Below the pieces are notes generated by a model. The model searched no databases. It was not told where the DNA came from and worked only from the letters and a program-made list of their open reading frames with translations. Position numbers and translations under genes: made by a program. Below are positions 8,527-17,697 of a DNA stretch of 64,000 bases, piece by piece; position 1 is the stretch's first letter, and the number at the start of each line of letters is the position of its first letter. Origin of the DNA: an uncultured Pelagimonas sp. (GTDB lineage: Bacteria; Pseudomonadota; Alphaproteobacteria; Rhodobacterales; Rhodobacteraceae); assembly GCF_947498515.1 (NCBI RefSeq), contig NZ_CANMKO010000009.1:1-64000 (forward strand), written 5' to 3'.

Positions 8527-9744
8527 ATGAGCTTTGTTACCCATTTAGAATGTTCGCTGACTGGCAAAATCTATCCGGCGGGTCAGGTGCACGGGTTGTC
8601 CGAAGCTGGGCGTCCTCTTTTGGTGCGCTATGATTTGGAGGCGATGAAAGCCAAGCTCAGCAAAGAAGAATTGGCCACGTCCAAGGTCCCCGGTTTCTGG
8701 CGCTATGCCGATTTCTTGCCGGTTGCGGACGCCGAGAACAGGGTGTCGTTGGGCGAAGTTATGACACCGATTATACCACTTGAGCAAAGTGCGCATCATC
8801 TTGGCGCGCAATCGGGCAACGTTTTGGTCAAAGACGAGGGCCGCCTGCCAACAGGGTCGTTCAAAGCGCGCGGTTTGTGCCTTGCTGTGTCGATGGCCAA
8901 GGAGTTTGGGTTAAAGCATCTGGCGATTCCGACAAACGGAAATGCAGGCGCCGCGATGGCGGCCTATGCGGGGCGCGCCGGTATGAAATCAACCGTGCTC
9001 TGCCCGTCGGACACGCCAGACATCAACATCCGTGAAATTCAATCGCAAGGTGGTGACACCTATATGGTCAACGGCTTGATCAACGATTGCGGCAAGATCG
9101 TTGGGCAGGGCAAAGAAAGCGTTGGCTGGTTCGATATTTCCACCCTCAAAGAACCCTATCGGATCGAAGGCAAGAAAACGATGGGTCTTGAGCTGGCCGA
9201 ACAGCTTGGGTGGCAGCTGCCAGACGTGATTTTCTACCCAACCGGTGGTGGCACTGGGTTGATCGGCATGTGGAAGGCCTTTGCCGAGTTGAAGGAAATG
9301 GGGTGGATCGACGGGCCAATGCCGCGCATGGTCGCCGTACAGGCCACCGGTTGTGCGCCCATCGTTAAGGCGTGGGAAGAGGGTGAGGAACACGCCCCAT
9401 TGTGGGAAAACGCCCACACCGTTGCGGCCGGAATTCGGGTGCCGATCGCTGTCGGTGATTTCTTGATTATCCGCGCGGTGCGCGAGTCAGATGGGTTCGC
9501 GATTGCGGTCCCGGACGAAGAGATCATGGCCATGCGCGACGCAATTGCCGCCGATGAAGGGCTGCTTTTGTGCCCTGAAGGTGCTGCAACCGCAGTCGCT
9601 TATAAACAAGCGCTTGCCGCCGGTCAGATCAAGAAAACCGACAAAGCCGTGCTTTGGAACTGTGCGACGGGCCTGAAATACCCATTGCCCGAAGTGAGTG
9701 GTCGTTTGGATAAAGATGCAGACATCGATTTCGGTCAGTTTTGA
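8527..9744 (+). CDS. Threonine synthase-like PLP enzyme
   Basis: A 405-residue fold-type II PLP enzyme. The PLP lysine is Lys113 in LPTGSFKARG, the phosphate loop is PTGGGTGLIG, and TNGNAGAAMAAYAGRAG forms part of the substrate pocket. An N-terminal CSLTG segment matches the short threonine synthases that convert O-phosphohomoserine to threonine. A diaminopropionate ammonia-lyase or threonine dehydratase role is less likely given this N-terminus. It stands alone, with no other threonine gene in the window, so it may be a second copy. An AAAGGA element precedes the ATG. Confidence 0.8.
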   Translation: MSFVTHLECSLTGKIYPAGQVHGLSEAGRPLLVRYDLEAMKAKLSKEELATSKVPGFWRYADFLPVADAENRVSLGEVMTPIIPLEQSAHHLGAQSGNVLVKDEGRLPTGSFKARGLCLAVSMAKEFGLKHLAIPTNGNAGAAMAAYAGRAGMKSTVLCPSDTPDINIREIQSQGGDTYMVNGLINDCGKIVGQGKESVGWFDISTLKEPYRIEGKKTMGLELAEQLGWQLPDVIFYPTGGGTGLIGMWKAFAELKEMGWIDGPMPRMVAVQATGCAPIVKAWEEGEEHAPLWENAHTVAAGIRVPIAVGDFLIIRAVRESDGFAIAVPDEEIMAMRDAIAADEGLLLCPEGAATAVAYKQALAAGQIKKTDKAVLWNCATGLKYPLPEVSGRLDKDADIDFGQF

Positions 9745-9779
9745 CCCCGATTTTTGTTAAATAGTATGAAAAAATGCGG

Positions 9780-9811
9780 CCTGCCCAAGGAGGAACCTTT
9801 GGGTAGGCAGG
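9780..9811. promoter_or_regulatory. Stem-loop downstream of the threonine synthase gene
   Basis: CCTGCC (9780-9785) pairs with GGCAGG (9806-9811), and CAAGG with CCTTTG inside it. On the plus strand no T-run follows. On the minus strand a run of six T follows, so it would work as a terminator for leftward transcription, although no leftward gene ends here. It may act as a bidirectional stop. Confidence 0.35.
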
Positions 9812-9880
9812 GAAATTGAAACGTTGCGCGCGTAAACTTTGGCGGCCGGAAGAAAACCGGTGGTTAAAGAGAAGTGTGTG

Positions 9881-10417
9881 ATGATGATGATTCAAGGCGG
9901 TATGCCGCCAATGGGCATGATGGGGCAGGGCTCTGGCAGCCTTAGTAGCGATCAAAAACAAGGGTTGGATGACGTTCTCTCCAACTATGATACCAAAAAC
10001 CTTTCATACGATGATGCCAAGGCCGTTGTTGAGGCGATAAAAGAGCTTGGCGTACGGCCGGGTCACGGGTTGGCCCAAGCGTTGAACGGGTTGGGCATTG
10101 ATGCGCGAGAACTAGCCCAAAAGGCAGGTTTGGGTGCGCCCGGTGAGGGTGACCTAGGTGGTGGCAAAGGTCCGGGTGGCACCGGTGGTCCAAGCAGTGG
10201 TGGCGGGCCGGGTGGCCCCGGTGGTCCGGGCGGTAGTGGCGGCGCTCAAGGCCCTGATAGCGCAGCAGTCCAAACACTTCAGTCAGTTGTCGAACAGTTG
10301 CAAGAATCCCTGTCCGAAAGCGATGATGACACAACCGATTTCACCTCGCTGCTTTTGGAAAAACTGGATGAGGCGGGTGTTGATACCTCAGCCCCAATCG
10401 TAGATTTCCGCGTTTAA
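9881..10417 (+). CDS. Hypothetical Met- and Gly-rich protein
   Basis: A 178-residue protein I do not recognise. The first 20 residues are rich in Met and Gly (MMMIQGGMPPMGMMGQGSG). Residues 20-80 look helical (SSDQKQGLDDVLSNYD, then VVEAIKELG). A Gly/Pro linker (GGPGGPGG) spans about 87-120, and the C-terminus is acidic (SESDDDTTDFTSLLLEKLDEAG). No signal peptide or membrane segment is present. The TTG at 9839 would add 14 residues, but the ATG run at 9881 with AAAGAGA upstream is better. The helix-linker-helix layout would suit a binding or scaffold protein; this is inference only. Confidence 0.6.
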   Translation: MMMIQGGMPPMGMMGQGSGSLSSDQKQGLDDVLSNYDTKNLSYDDAKAVVEAIKELGVRPGHGLAQALNGLGIDARELAQKAGLGAPGEGDLGGGKGPGGTGGPSSGGGPGGPGGPGGSGGAQGPDSAAVQTLQSVVEQLQESLSESDDDTTDFTSLLLEKLDEAGVDTSAPIVDFRV

Positions 10418-10455
10418 GACTAGGCTCCGATTTGCGTCGGTGCTTTAAATCTAAA

Positions 10456-10488
10456 GCAAAAAGACGCGCCGCTTGTGGCGGCACGTCT
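10456..10488 (-). terminator. Rho-independent terminator of the iclR-ABC ATPase unit
   Basis: On the minus strand AGACG-TGCCGC, loop, GCGGC-GCGTCT forms a strong stem (arms at 10462-10466 and 10484-10488 plus the inner GC pairs), directly followed by five T. It lies 25 bp after the stop of the ATPase gene. Confidence 0.8.
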
Positions 10489-10512
10489 CTCTATATTAGA
10501 CACTAACTGTAG

Positions 10513-11571
10513 TTAACGCAGGCGCTTTTCCGTTTCGCCGTCAAAGAACATGGTGTTCTCCAGGGCAAATTCGATGCTGACCTTGGACCCTTCGGCGATT
10601 TCTTCGTCACTGTCGGTCTCAACCGTGATTTTGTCACCCGCTTCGGTCAGCAGATAGTCATAGGCCACGCCGCCCAAACGTTCGCGGATGTCCAAAGTGA
10701 GATCATCCCCGGTCTCATCAATAGTGATGTGTTGGGGGCGAACGCCTACCAATACCGGTTTACCATCGGCGGGAAGGGTGACATTGGCCTCGATCGTGCG
10801 GTTCAGATCGGTTAGGCGAACTTTGCCGCCATCGACGACACCGCGCAAAAAGTTCATCGAAGGTGAACCGATAAAGCCTGCGACGAAGCGATTGTCGGGA
10901 TTTTTGTAAAGCTCCATCGGAGAGCCAACCTGCTCGATCACCCCGGCGCGCAACACGACGATTTTGTCGGCCAAAGTCATGGCTTCGACCTGATCGTGGG
11001 TCACATAGATCATTGTCGCGCCGATTTCTTTGTGCAGGCGAGCGATTTCGACGCGCATATCAACACGCAACTCAGCGTCTAGGTTCGACAGGGGTTCATC
11101 AAACAAGAACACCTCTGGGCCGCGAACAATCGCGCGTCCAATGGCAACCCGTTGGCGTTGACCACCAGATAGCGCCTTGGGCTTACGTTTCAGGTAGTCA
11201 TCAAGTTTCAAAATACGGCTGGCTTCACCCACTTTTTTCTGGATTTCGGCCTTTGGCACTTTGTTCATTTTCAGGCCAAAACCCATGTTTTCTTCGACCG
11301 TCATGTGCGGGTAGAGCGCGTAGGTCTGGAACACCATGGCCACGCCGCGATCGGCCGCATCCATTTGGGTCACGTCGCGCGCGCCGATGCTTATCTGGCC
11401 GCCGCTGGTTTCTTCTAGCCCGGCGATCATGCGTAGCAGGGTGGATTTACCGCAGCCCGACGGGCCGACAAATACACAGAACTCACCCTCTTCGATTTGC
11501 AGATCCACATTGTGGATGACCTGCGTGTCACCATATTTCTTCACAGCATTGTTTAGCGTGACGCCAGACAT
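10513..11571 (-). CDS. Sugar ABC transporter ATP-binding protein (UgpC/MsmK type)
   Basis: A 352-residue ATPase of the MalK/UgpC group: Walker [10 protein letters not shown] (36-44), signature LSGGQRQR (134-141), Walker B with LFDEP (156-160), then a C-terminal OB-fold regulatory domain from about residue 235. It most likely energises the binding protein and two permeases encoded divergently at 12.5-15.7 kb, which have no ATPase of their own. It is read 16 bp after the IclR regulator, so transporter ATPase and regulator share one transcript, and it ends at a clear terminator. Confidence 0.92.
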   Translation of the reverse strand: MSGVTLNNAVKKYGDTQVIHNVDLQIEEGEFCVFVGPSGCGKSTLLRMIAGLEETSGGQISIGARDVTQMDAADRGVAMVFQTYALYPHMTVEENMGFGLKMNKVPKAEIQKKVGEASRILKLDDYLKRKPKALSGGQRQRVAIGRAIVRGPEVFLFDEPLSNLDAELRVDMRVEIARLHKEIGATMIYVTHDQVEAMTLADKIVVLRAGVIEQVGSPMELYKNPDNRFVAGFIGSPSMNFLRGVVDGGKVRLTDLNRTIEANVTLPADGKPVLVGVRPQHITIDETGDDLTLDIRERLGGVAYDYLLTEAGDKITVETDSDEEIAEGSKVSIEFALENTMFFDGETEKRLR

Positions 11572-11587
11572 TGTGGTCTCCTTGGGT

Positions 11588-12379
11588 TTACGCAGGGAAC
11601 TGCCAGGATTCGGCAGCCTCAGCGATCTTTTGTGCAGTTTCGGTCAGCGCGGGCCGCAGCGTTGTCAGCTCGTCCAGCGATTTGAGTTGCGTCGATGTGG
11701 TGATCGACATCGCCCCAAGGACCCGGCCGTTTGAGCCAAGGATCGGGGCGGAAATGCAAATGATGCCCGGTTCGTGTTCTTCGCGGTCAAAGGCGATACC
11801 GTCGGCGCGGATGGCATCCAGCTCGGCTCGAAAATCGTCGGCGTTTGCGATGGTACCGGGTGTATGAACAAAGAAAGATTGCCGTTGAATGGCGGCTTCG
11901 CGGGCCTCGTCATCAAGATGTGCGATCATCGCCTTACCAACGCCCGTACAATACCCGGGGCCAACCTTGCCCGCCGCAGAAAACATTTCGATTGGTTTCA
12001 GGGCATTGCGCTTGTCGACATAGAGAACTTGCCCTTCATCGAGTTGGGCAAGGTGGATGGTTTCGCCAACTTCGCGCGACAAGTCATCAATAAAAGGGCG
12101 GGCAATCGGGGCCAACGAGCTTTGCTGCCACGCGGCGTGGGCCAATCGAACCAAACGCAACCCCGGCGCGTAAGTTTGATGTGATTCGTCATAGGCCAAC
12201 ATGCCTTGATTGGTCAGGGTCTGAACCAAACGATACAGGGTCGCCTTGGGGTGAGGGGATTCGCTAAGCAATTCGCCAAAGCGTACTGGCCGACCTTTGG
12301 CTGCAACCAAATCGAGCACTTCCAATGCCTTGCCGACAGTTCCATCGGTAGATGCCTTGGGTTTTACCTGACTGTTCAT
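11588..12379 (-). CDS. IclR family transcriptional regulator
   Basis: A 263-residue regulator with an N-terminal winged helix (about residues 15-75, [21 protein letters not shown] as recognition region) and a C-terminal IclR effector domain ([46 protein letters not shown]). The frame is open to 12403, but GGGAGGAG lies 6 nt before the ATG at 12379, so that start is chosen. It is divergent from the galactoside operon and probably controls it through the half-sites at 12453-12501; the effector could be galactonate or KDGal by analogy with KdgR-type IclR proteins (inference). Confidence 0.9.
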   Translation of the reverse strand: MNSQVKPKASTDGTVGKALEVLDLVAAKGRPVRFGELLSESPHPKATLYRLVQTLTNQGMLAYDESHQTYAPGLRLVRLAHAAWQQSSLAPIARPFIDDLSREVGETIHLAQLDEGQVLYVDKRNALKPIEMFSAAGKVGPGYCTGVGKAMIAHLDDEAREAAIQRQSFFVHTPGTIANADDFRAELDAIRADGIAFDREEHEPGIICISAPILGSNGRVLGAMSITTSTQLKSLDELTTLRPALTETAQKIAEAAESWQFPA

Positions 12380-12424
12380 AAGCGTCTCCTCCCGCGATCT
12401 CATTAGCAGGACCTAACGAGACTG

Positions 12425-12454
12425 TTGACAGTCCTAGCCCGAATCCGACATAGT
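12425..12454 (+). promoter_or_regulatory. Predicted promoter of the galactoside operon
   Basis: A perfect -35 TTGACA (12425-12430) and a -10-like CATAGT (12449-12454) are separated by 18 bp. Transcription would begin near 12461, inside the repeated GTTTC/GAAAC region, which fits control by repression. Confidence 0.55.
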
Positions 12455-12490
12455 TTCAATAGTTGGAAACTTGTTTCATTATTTGGAACC
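12453..12490. promoter_or_regulatory. Predicted IclR operator array of GTTTC/GAAAC half-sites
   Basis: Two copies of GTTTC-N8-GAAC-type boxes lie exactly 20 bp apart: GTTTCAATAGTTGGAAAC (12453-12470) and GTTTCATTATTTGGAACC (12473-12490). The junction GGAAAC-TT-GTTTC forms a KdgR-like palindrome centred at 12471.5. A further GAAAC half-site follows at 12497-12501. The array begins at the promoter -10, so binding would block transcription. Confidence 0.65.
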
Positions 12491-12530
12491 AAAAATGAAA
12501 CGCCCGACAACAAGCAATTGGGAGGACACC

Positions 12531-13781
12531 ATGCTTAAGAAATTCGCTTCGGTTGCAGGCGCACTGGCCCTGTCGACCGCACTCGTTACACCGGCCATGG
12601 CCGAGCTGAGCGGCAAACTTCGTATTATTTCGGATATGTCGAACCCGGCACCGCGCGCGATCATGGAAGGCCTGGCGGCTGACTTTGACGCAATGCACCC
12701 TGGCCTTGAGGTCGAAGTTGAGATCGTTGATCGTGAAGCTTGGAAAAGCCAGATCCGCAATGCTCTGACTGCAAATTCCCCTGACGTCATCAACTGGTAT
12801 GCCGCCAACCGCATGGGCCCCTATGTCAACGCTGGCCTGTTCGAAGACATCTCGGACATGTACGCAAATGGCGACCTGCCGGGTCTGGATAGCGTCAAGG
12901 GCGCGATGACTTTGGACGGCAAGCAGTACGGCGTTCCCTACACATACTACCAGTGGGGTATCTACTACCGCGAAGACATCTTCAAAGAGTTGGGCCTGTC
13001 AGAACCAGCAACCTTTGACGAAGAAATGGCCAACTGTGCCAAAATCCTCGAATCCGGGCGCAAGTGCTACACCATTGGTTCCAAATTCCTTTGGACCGCT
13101 GGCGGTTGGTTTGACTACATGAACATGCGCACCAACGGCTTTGACTTCCACATGAAGTTGGCCACGGGCGAAGCATCGTGGACATCGGATGAAGTGCGCG
13201 AAACATTCGCAAACTGGCGCAAGCTGATCGATATGGGTGCCTTCATTGACGATCACCAGACCTACAGCTGGCAAGAAGCTCTGCCCTTCATGGTCAAAGG
13301 CGAAGCTGCAGCGTATTTGATGGGCAACTTCGTTGTGCCACATCTGCGTGAAGGTGGCATGACCGACGATCAGATCGACTTCTACCAGTTCCCAAAGATC
13401 GCGGATGTTCCGATGGGCGAAGATGCCCCAACCGACACATTCCACATCGCTTCGGGTGCTCAGAACAAAGAAGCGGCACGTGCCTTCCTTCAGTATGTGA
13501 CGTCGCCTGACGTGCAGACCAAGATCAACGGCCCAGAAGGCCTTGGTCAGCTGCCAGTCAACGCGGGTTCGAGCGTTGCGGATGATGAATTCATCACGCA
13601 AGGCTTTGACATGCTGTCAAACAATGCAACTGGCGGTATTGCTCAGTTCTTTGACCGCGATTTCCCGGCGGAAATGGCCTCCATCGGTATGGAAGGTCTG
13701 CAGGAATTCATGGTGTTCCCGGACAACCTCGACGACATCCTGAACCGTCTCGAGTCTGCGCGTGAGCGTATCTACAAGTAA
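12531..13781 (+). CDS. ABC transporter sugar-binding protein
   Basis: A 416-residue periplasmic protein of the family 1 extracellular sugar-binding group. A signal peptide (MLKKFASVAGALALSTA, cleavage after PAMA) precedes the mature domain, which has the typical NSPDVINWYA and YQWGIYYREDIFKELG segments. The frame opens at 12471, but GGGAGGAC before the ATG at 12531 and the signal peptide fix the start. It is the first gene of the operon and defines the substrate; a galactoside is likely given the two galactosidases downstream. A strong stem-loop after its stop probably keeps its mRNA more abundant than the permease part. Confidence 0.9.
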   Translation: MLKKFASVAGALALSTALVTPAMAELSGKLRIISDMSNPAPRAIMEGLAADFDAMHPGLEVEVEIVDREAWKSQIRNALTANSPDVINWYAANRMGPYVNAGLFEDISDMYANGDLPGLDSVKGAMTLDGKQYGVPYTYYQWGIYYREDIFKELGLSEPATFDEEMANCAKILESGRKCYTIGSKFLWTAGGWFDYMNMRTNGFDFHMKLATGEASWTSDEVRETFANWRKLIDMGAFIDDHQTYSWQEALPFMVKGEAAAYLMGNFVVPHLREGGMTDDQIDFYQFPKIADVPMGEDAPTDTFHIASGAQNKEAARAFLQYVTSPDVQTKINGPEGLGQLPVNAGSSVADDEFITQGFDMLSNNATGGIAQFFDRDFPAEMASIGMEGLQEFMVFPDNLDDILNRLESARERIYK

Positions 13782-13789
13782 TCCAGTTT

Positions 13790-13813
13790 GCGCCCTGCCA
13801 CTTGGTGGGGCGC
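13790..13813 (+). terminator. Intercistronic stem-loop (partial terminator or mRNA stabiliser)
   Basis: GCGCC pairs with GGCGC and CCAC with GTGG around a 3-nt loop, only 9 bp after the binding-protein stop. No T-run follows, so read-through into the permeases is expected. Such stems commonly protect the 3' end of binding-protein transcripts. Confidence 0.55.
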
Positions 13814-13883
13814 ATTCCTTCGGGGCATTCGCAAGCAGTAGATGACTGTTTTCGCATTCGCCGGTTCTTTGGGAGGATAAGAC

Positions 13884-14789
13884 ATGAGCACAGCACATCA
13901 GAGCTGGGCCAAGCGAAATCGTATGACCCTGACCCCCCTGCTGTTCTTGCTGCCGGGGATCTTGTTTTTTGCGGCCTATGTGATCATTCCGATTTTTCAG
14001 AGCTTCAACATTTCGCTCTATGAATGGGATGGTTTGGGTGAGGCAACCTATGTTGGCACCCGCAACTACGAAGAGCTTCTGACCGATCGCAACTTCGAAA
14101 TCTCGCTCTGGAACAACGTTAAATGGTTGGTCCTATACCTTCTGGCGATCCCGGCGGGGTTGTTCATCGCTCTGTTCTTGAACCAGACGGTTTTTGGCAT
14201 CCGACTATACAAGTCGCTGTTTTTCTTCCCTTTCGTCATCTCTCAAGTTGTCGTTGGTCTGGTCTTCTCTTGGTTCTACCTCCCGCGCGAAGGTCTGCTT
14301 AATGCGGTTTTGACGACGCTGGGTATGGATACAATCAACGTTCTTGGCGACCCGACATTGGCGACCTACGGGATCATCGCCGCCGGTCTTTGGCCGCAAA
14401 CGGCCTATTGCATGATCTTGTACCTGACCGGGCTCAATGCCGTTGATCCCGAACAAGTCGAAGCCGGGCGTTTGGACGGGGCGAAGGGGCTCAAAATGCT
14501 GTGGTATGTGATCTTGCCTCAGCTGCGTCCAGCTACCTTTATTGCCTTCGTTGTGACCATCATCGGCGCACTCCGCTCGTTTGACCTGATCTCGATCATG
14601 ACGAACGGTGGGCCGTTTGGCTCAACGCGGGTCCTGTCGTTCTACATGTTTGAAAAGGCGTTGTCGGAATACGGATTCCGCATGGGCTACGGATCGGCCA
14701 TCGCTGTTGTCTTGTTCTTTATCATGTTGTTCTTCATCGCTTATTTCTTGTGGTCAATGTACCGCGAAGAACGCCAATCGCGTCATTAA
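13884..14789 (+). CDS. Sugar ABC transporter permease (MalF/UgpA type)
   Basis: A 301-residue inner-membrane permease with six predicted helices. The cytoplasmic EAA loop is VEAGRLDGAKGLKMLWYVILP. A GGGAGGA site 7-8 nt upstream supports the ATG. It pairs with the following permease to form the channel for the sugar delivered by the binding protein. Confidence 0.92.
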   Translation: MSTAHQSWAKRNRMTLTPLLFLLPGILFFAAYVIIPIFQSFNISLYEWDGLGEATYVGTRNYEELLTDRNFEISLWNNVKWLVLYLLAIPAGLFIALFLNQTVFGIRLYKSLFFFPFVISQVVVGLVFSWFYLPREGLLNAVLTTLGMDTINVLGDPTLATYGIIAAGLWPQTAYCMILYLTGLNAVDPEQVEAGRLDGAKGLKMLWYVILPQLRPATFIAFVVTIIGALRSFDLISIMTNGGPFGSTRVLSFYMFEKALSEYGFRMGYGSAIAVVLFFIMLFFIAYFLWSMYREERQSRH

Positions 14790-14803
14790 GGGAGGTATCA
14801 GAC

Positions 14804-15652
14804 ATGTTTCCGACACCTATTCAAAAACAATCCCGTGGCGCACAGATCGCCTATCAATCGCTGCTACCGGTGGCGTTGATCATGTGGCTGTTGCCATTGC
14901 TTGCGGTTGGTTTGTTCTCTGTCCGGCCGCTGGCCGATTTCACCAACGGTAACTATTGGGGTGTGCCCTCGTCGTTCGAGTTTGCGACCAATTACGGGAA
15001 GGTTTTCTTTGAATCGGATATGCCGCGTTACCTATGGAACTCGGTTCTGATCACTGTGCCGACGGTGATTGGTGCGGTTGCCCTATCTTGCATGACCGGT
15101 TTTGCGCTGGGCATTTATCGCTTCAAAGGCAACTTGCTGATCTTTTTCCTGTTCATTGCTGGCAACTTCGTACCCTTCCAGATCCTTATGGTTCCGGTGC
15201 GCGATCTGACCGTGTCCGCGGGCCTGTATGATACCAAACTTGGGCTGGTTTTGTTCCATATCGCCTTCCAAACCGGGTTTTGTACCTTGTTTATGCGCAA
15301 CTTCATTCGGGCTCTGCCATTTGAGTTGATCGAAGCCGCGCGGGTCGAAGGTGTCGCAGAATGGCGGATATTTTGGTACGTGGTGCTACCGTTGATGCGC
15401 CCGGCGATTGCCGCGCTTTCGGTGTTGATCTTCACCTTTATCTGGAATGACTACTTCTGGGCGATCGTGTTGACCCAAGGCCCGGACTCACAGCCCGTGA
15501 CCGCCGGTATCACCTCGTTCAACTCGCAATTTGTGGCGCAATACCACTTGATGAGCGCGGGATCGATCGTGGCGGCATTGCCACCGGTGGCGATGTTCTT
15601 CCTGATGCAGAAACACTTTATCGCAGGTCTGACTCTGGGGGCTGTTAAGTGA
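14804..15652 (+). CDS. Sugar ABC transporter permease (MalG/UgpE type)
   Basis: A 282-residue permease with six helices and EAA loop IEAARVEGVAEWRIFWYVVLP. The frame is open from 14750, but GGGAGG 8 nt before the ATG at 14804 fixes the start. Its stop overlaps the GTG start of the alpha-galactosidase (GTGA), showing translational coupling of transport and hydrolysis. Confidence 0.92.
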   Translation: MFPTPIQKQSRGAQIAYQSLLPVALIMWLLPLLAVGLFSVRPLADFTNGNYWGVPSSFEFATNYGKVFFESDMPRYLWNSVLITVPTVIGAVALSCMTGFALGIYRFKGNLLIFFLFIAGNFVPFQILMVPVRDLTVSAGLYDTKLGLVLFHIAFQTGFCTLFMRNFIRALPFELIEAARVEGVAEWRIFWYVVLPLMRPAIAALSVLIFTFIWNDYFWAIVLTQGPDSQPVTAGITSFNSQFVAQYHLMSAGSIVAALPPVAMFFLMQKHFIAGLTLGAVK

Positions 15653-17697
15653 AGACTTGGCGGATTGATACACCTAGCCAAGCCTTGGTCTTGGCCTCTG
15701 ATGGCGGCATACCTGCTGCCGTCTATTGGGGCCCGGCCCTGCCTGAATGTGATCTAAACGCCATTGCTGCACAGGCCGAAGTCGATGTGACAGGCGGGAT
15801 GATTGACCGTTTGCCACCGATCTCTTTGTGTCCTGTCGAAGGCGATAGCCTGCATATGCAGCCGGGGCTGGTCGCCTATCGTGATGGTCAGGCTTTGCAT
15901 CCGCAATTCAAGTTGATCGACGGGAATGGTCAGCACTTTACGGTGCGCGATGACGCGCTCGGACTGACCCTTTCTTTTGCCTTTGACGCCATAGGTGACG
16001 TGATCGAAGCGCAAACCGTGATCAAGGCGGATGACCCGATTACTCTGCATCACCTTTCTGCCCCTGTTCTTCCCGGCCCACAATCGGGGGATATTCGCCA
16101 TTTCTCGGGCCGTTGGATCGGAGAGTTTCAGGCCGAGCGTAGCCCTTGGGGGCCGGGTGTTTTCAAACGCGAAGCGCGCTCCGGGCGATCGGGGCACGAA
16201 CACCCGCCCTTGGCACTTTTCTGTGAAACGGGATGTACCAATACCCAAGGCACGGCCTTTGGGATGCACTATGGTTGGCCCGGTGGTCATGCCATGAGTG
16301 CCGAGGAATTGCCTGACGGTCGTCGGCAAATACAGTGGGGCCACACAACCGGTAGCCATGGCACAGGCCTACAGTTTGAAACCGGGCGGCTTGTCCTGTC
16401 GGTTTCGACCACCGGGTTAAACGGCTGTGCAACCGCCTTTCAGCGGCATATCCGAGACGATGTCGTCACCTGGCCAAAGCCGGATACGCCACGCCCGGTG
16501 CATTATAATTGTTGGGAAGCGATCTATTTTGATCACGATCTCGATACGCTTAAGGACATCGCGAAGCGTGCTGCCGATCTGGGGGCTGAACGGTTCGTCT
16601 TGGATGACGGCTGGTTTGGCAAGCGTGATGACGATACCTCGAGCCTTGGGGATTGGGACATTGATCCGCGCAAATGGCCCGACGGCCTAACCCCAATTAT
16701 TGAGCATGTCCAAAGATTGGGCATGACCTTTGGCCTGTGGTTCGAACCGGAAATGGTCAACCTCGATAGTGATTTGGCCCGCGCCCATCCTGAATGGATT
16801 TTGGGTCGGGTTGATCAGATCGAAGGCCGCCAGCAGAGCGTGTTGGACATGGCAAATCCGGATGTTCGCGACCATCTGTTTGGTAAGATCAGCGCGGTAC
16901 TTGGGTCGCATGACATTGACTATGTCAAATGGGACCACAACCGGTTGCTGCCGACCCCCGATGCCACGCAGGCGCATGGGACATTGGAGCTGATGGCGCG
17001 CTTACGGGCCGCCCATCCGTTGGTTGAAATCGAAAGCTGCGCCTCTGGCGGTGGTCGGATAGACACCGGAATTTTGCGCCAAACCCAACGTGTCTGGCTT
17101 TCGGATAGCAACGACGCGTTGGAACGATTGCGCATTCAACATGAGGTGGCGCTTTTGCTTCCGTCCGTGGTGACGGGCTCGCATGTCGGCCCGCGCAAGT
17201 GCCATACATCGGGCCGGGTGATGGATATTCGCTTCCGGGCGTGGGTGGCGGCGCAACGCCACTTGGGGTTTGAGATGGACCCACGCGAACTGACCGAGGA
17301 TGAGGCAGAGATCCTTCGGGATGTCACATCGTGGTGGAAAGACAACCGCGATTGGATGTGCCGCGCCGATATTTTGCGCCTTGATAGCAATGATGACGCG
17401 GTGATTGCTGAACAGCAGTTGGCCGAGGATGGATCACGCTTTGTGGTCTTTGCCGGCAAGGCGACCAGCGGCACGCAAATTCTTCCGCGCCCACTTCGAT
17501 TGACGGGGCTGACATCTGACGCGACCTATCGTATTTGCCTGCGCAACCGAGGGGAGGCACCGGGCCTTTCGCGCGCAAAACCGGCCTTAAAACAAGGGCC
17601 GGTCGAGTTGAGCGGTGAATTTCTTATGCGTCATGGCCTGACCCTGCCATGGAGCTTCCCTGAAACCATGTGGGTACTTGAGGGAGAGCTGTTGTGA
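15649..17697 (+). CDS. Alpha-galactosidase, GH36
   Basis: A 682-residue glycoside hydrolase family 36 enzyme without a signal peptide, so it acts on imported sugar. The core has FVLDDGWFG, GLWFEPEMV, the nucleophile motif YVKWDHNR (Asp429), ESCASGGGR and the acid/base segment WLSDSNDALER (Asp486). Length and order fit the bacterial cytoplasmic alpha-galactosidases that remove terminal alpha-linked galactose from melibiose-type sugars or galactosylglycerols. It starts with GTG overlapping the permease stop and ends in a GTGA overlap with the kinase gene. Confidence 0.93.
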   Translation: MKTWRIDTPSQALVLASDGGIPAAVYWGPALPECDLNAIAAQAEVDVTGGMIDRLPPISLCPVEGDSLHMQPGLVAYRDGQALHPQFKLIDGNGQHFTVRDDALGLTLSFAFDAIGDVIEAQTVIKADDPITLHHLSAPVLPGPQSGDIRHFSGRWIGEFQAERSPWGPGVFKREARSGRSGHEHPPLALFCETGCTNTQGTAFGMHYGWPGGHAMSAEELPDGRRQIQWGHTTGSHGTGLQFETGRLVLSVSTTGLNGCATAFQRHIRDDVVTWPKPDTPRPVHYNCWEAIYFDHDLDTLKDIAKRAADLGAERFVLDDGWFGKRDDDTSSLGDWDIDPRKWPDGLTPIIEHVQRLGMTFGLWFEPEMVNLDSDLARAHPEWILGRVDQIEGRQQSVLDMANPDVRDHLFGKISAVLGSHDIDYVKWDHNRLLPTPDATQAHGTLELMARLRAAHPLVEIESCASGGGRIDTGILRQTQRVWLSDSNDALERLRIQHEVALLLPSVVTGSHVGPRKCHTSGRVMDIRFRAWVAAQRHLGFEMDPRELTEDEAEILRDVTSWWKDNRDWMCRADILRLDSNDDAVIAEQQLAEDGSRFVVFAGKATSGTQILPRPLRLTGLTSDATYRICLRNRGEAPGLSRAKPALKQGPVELSGEFLMRHGLTLPWSFPETMWVLEGELL

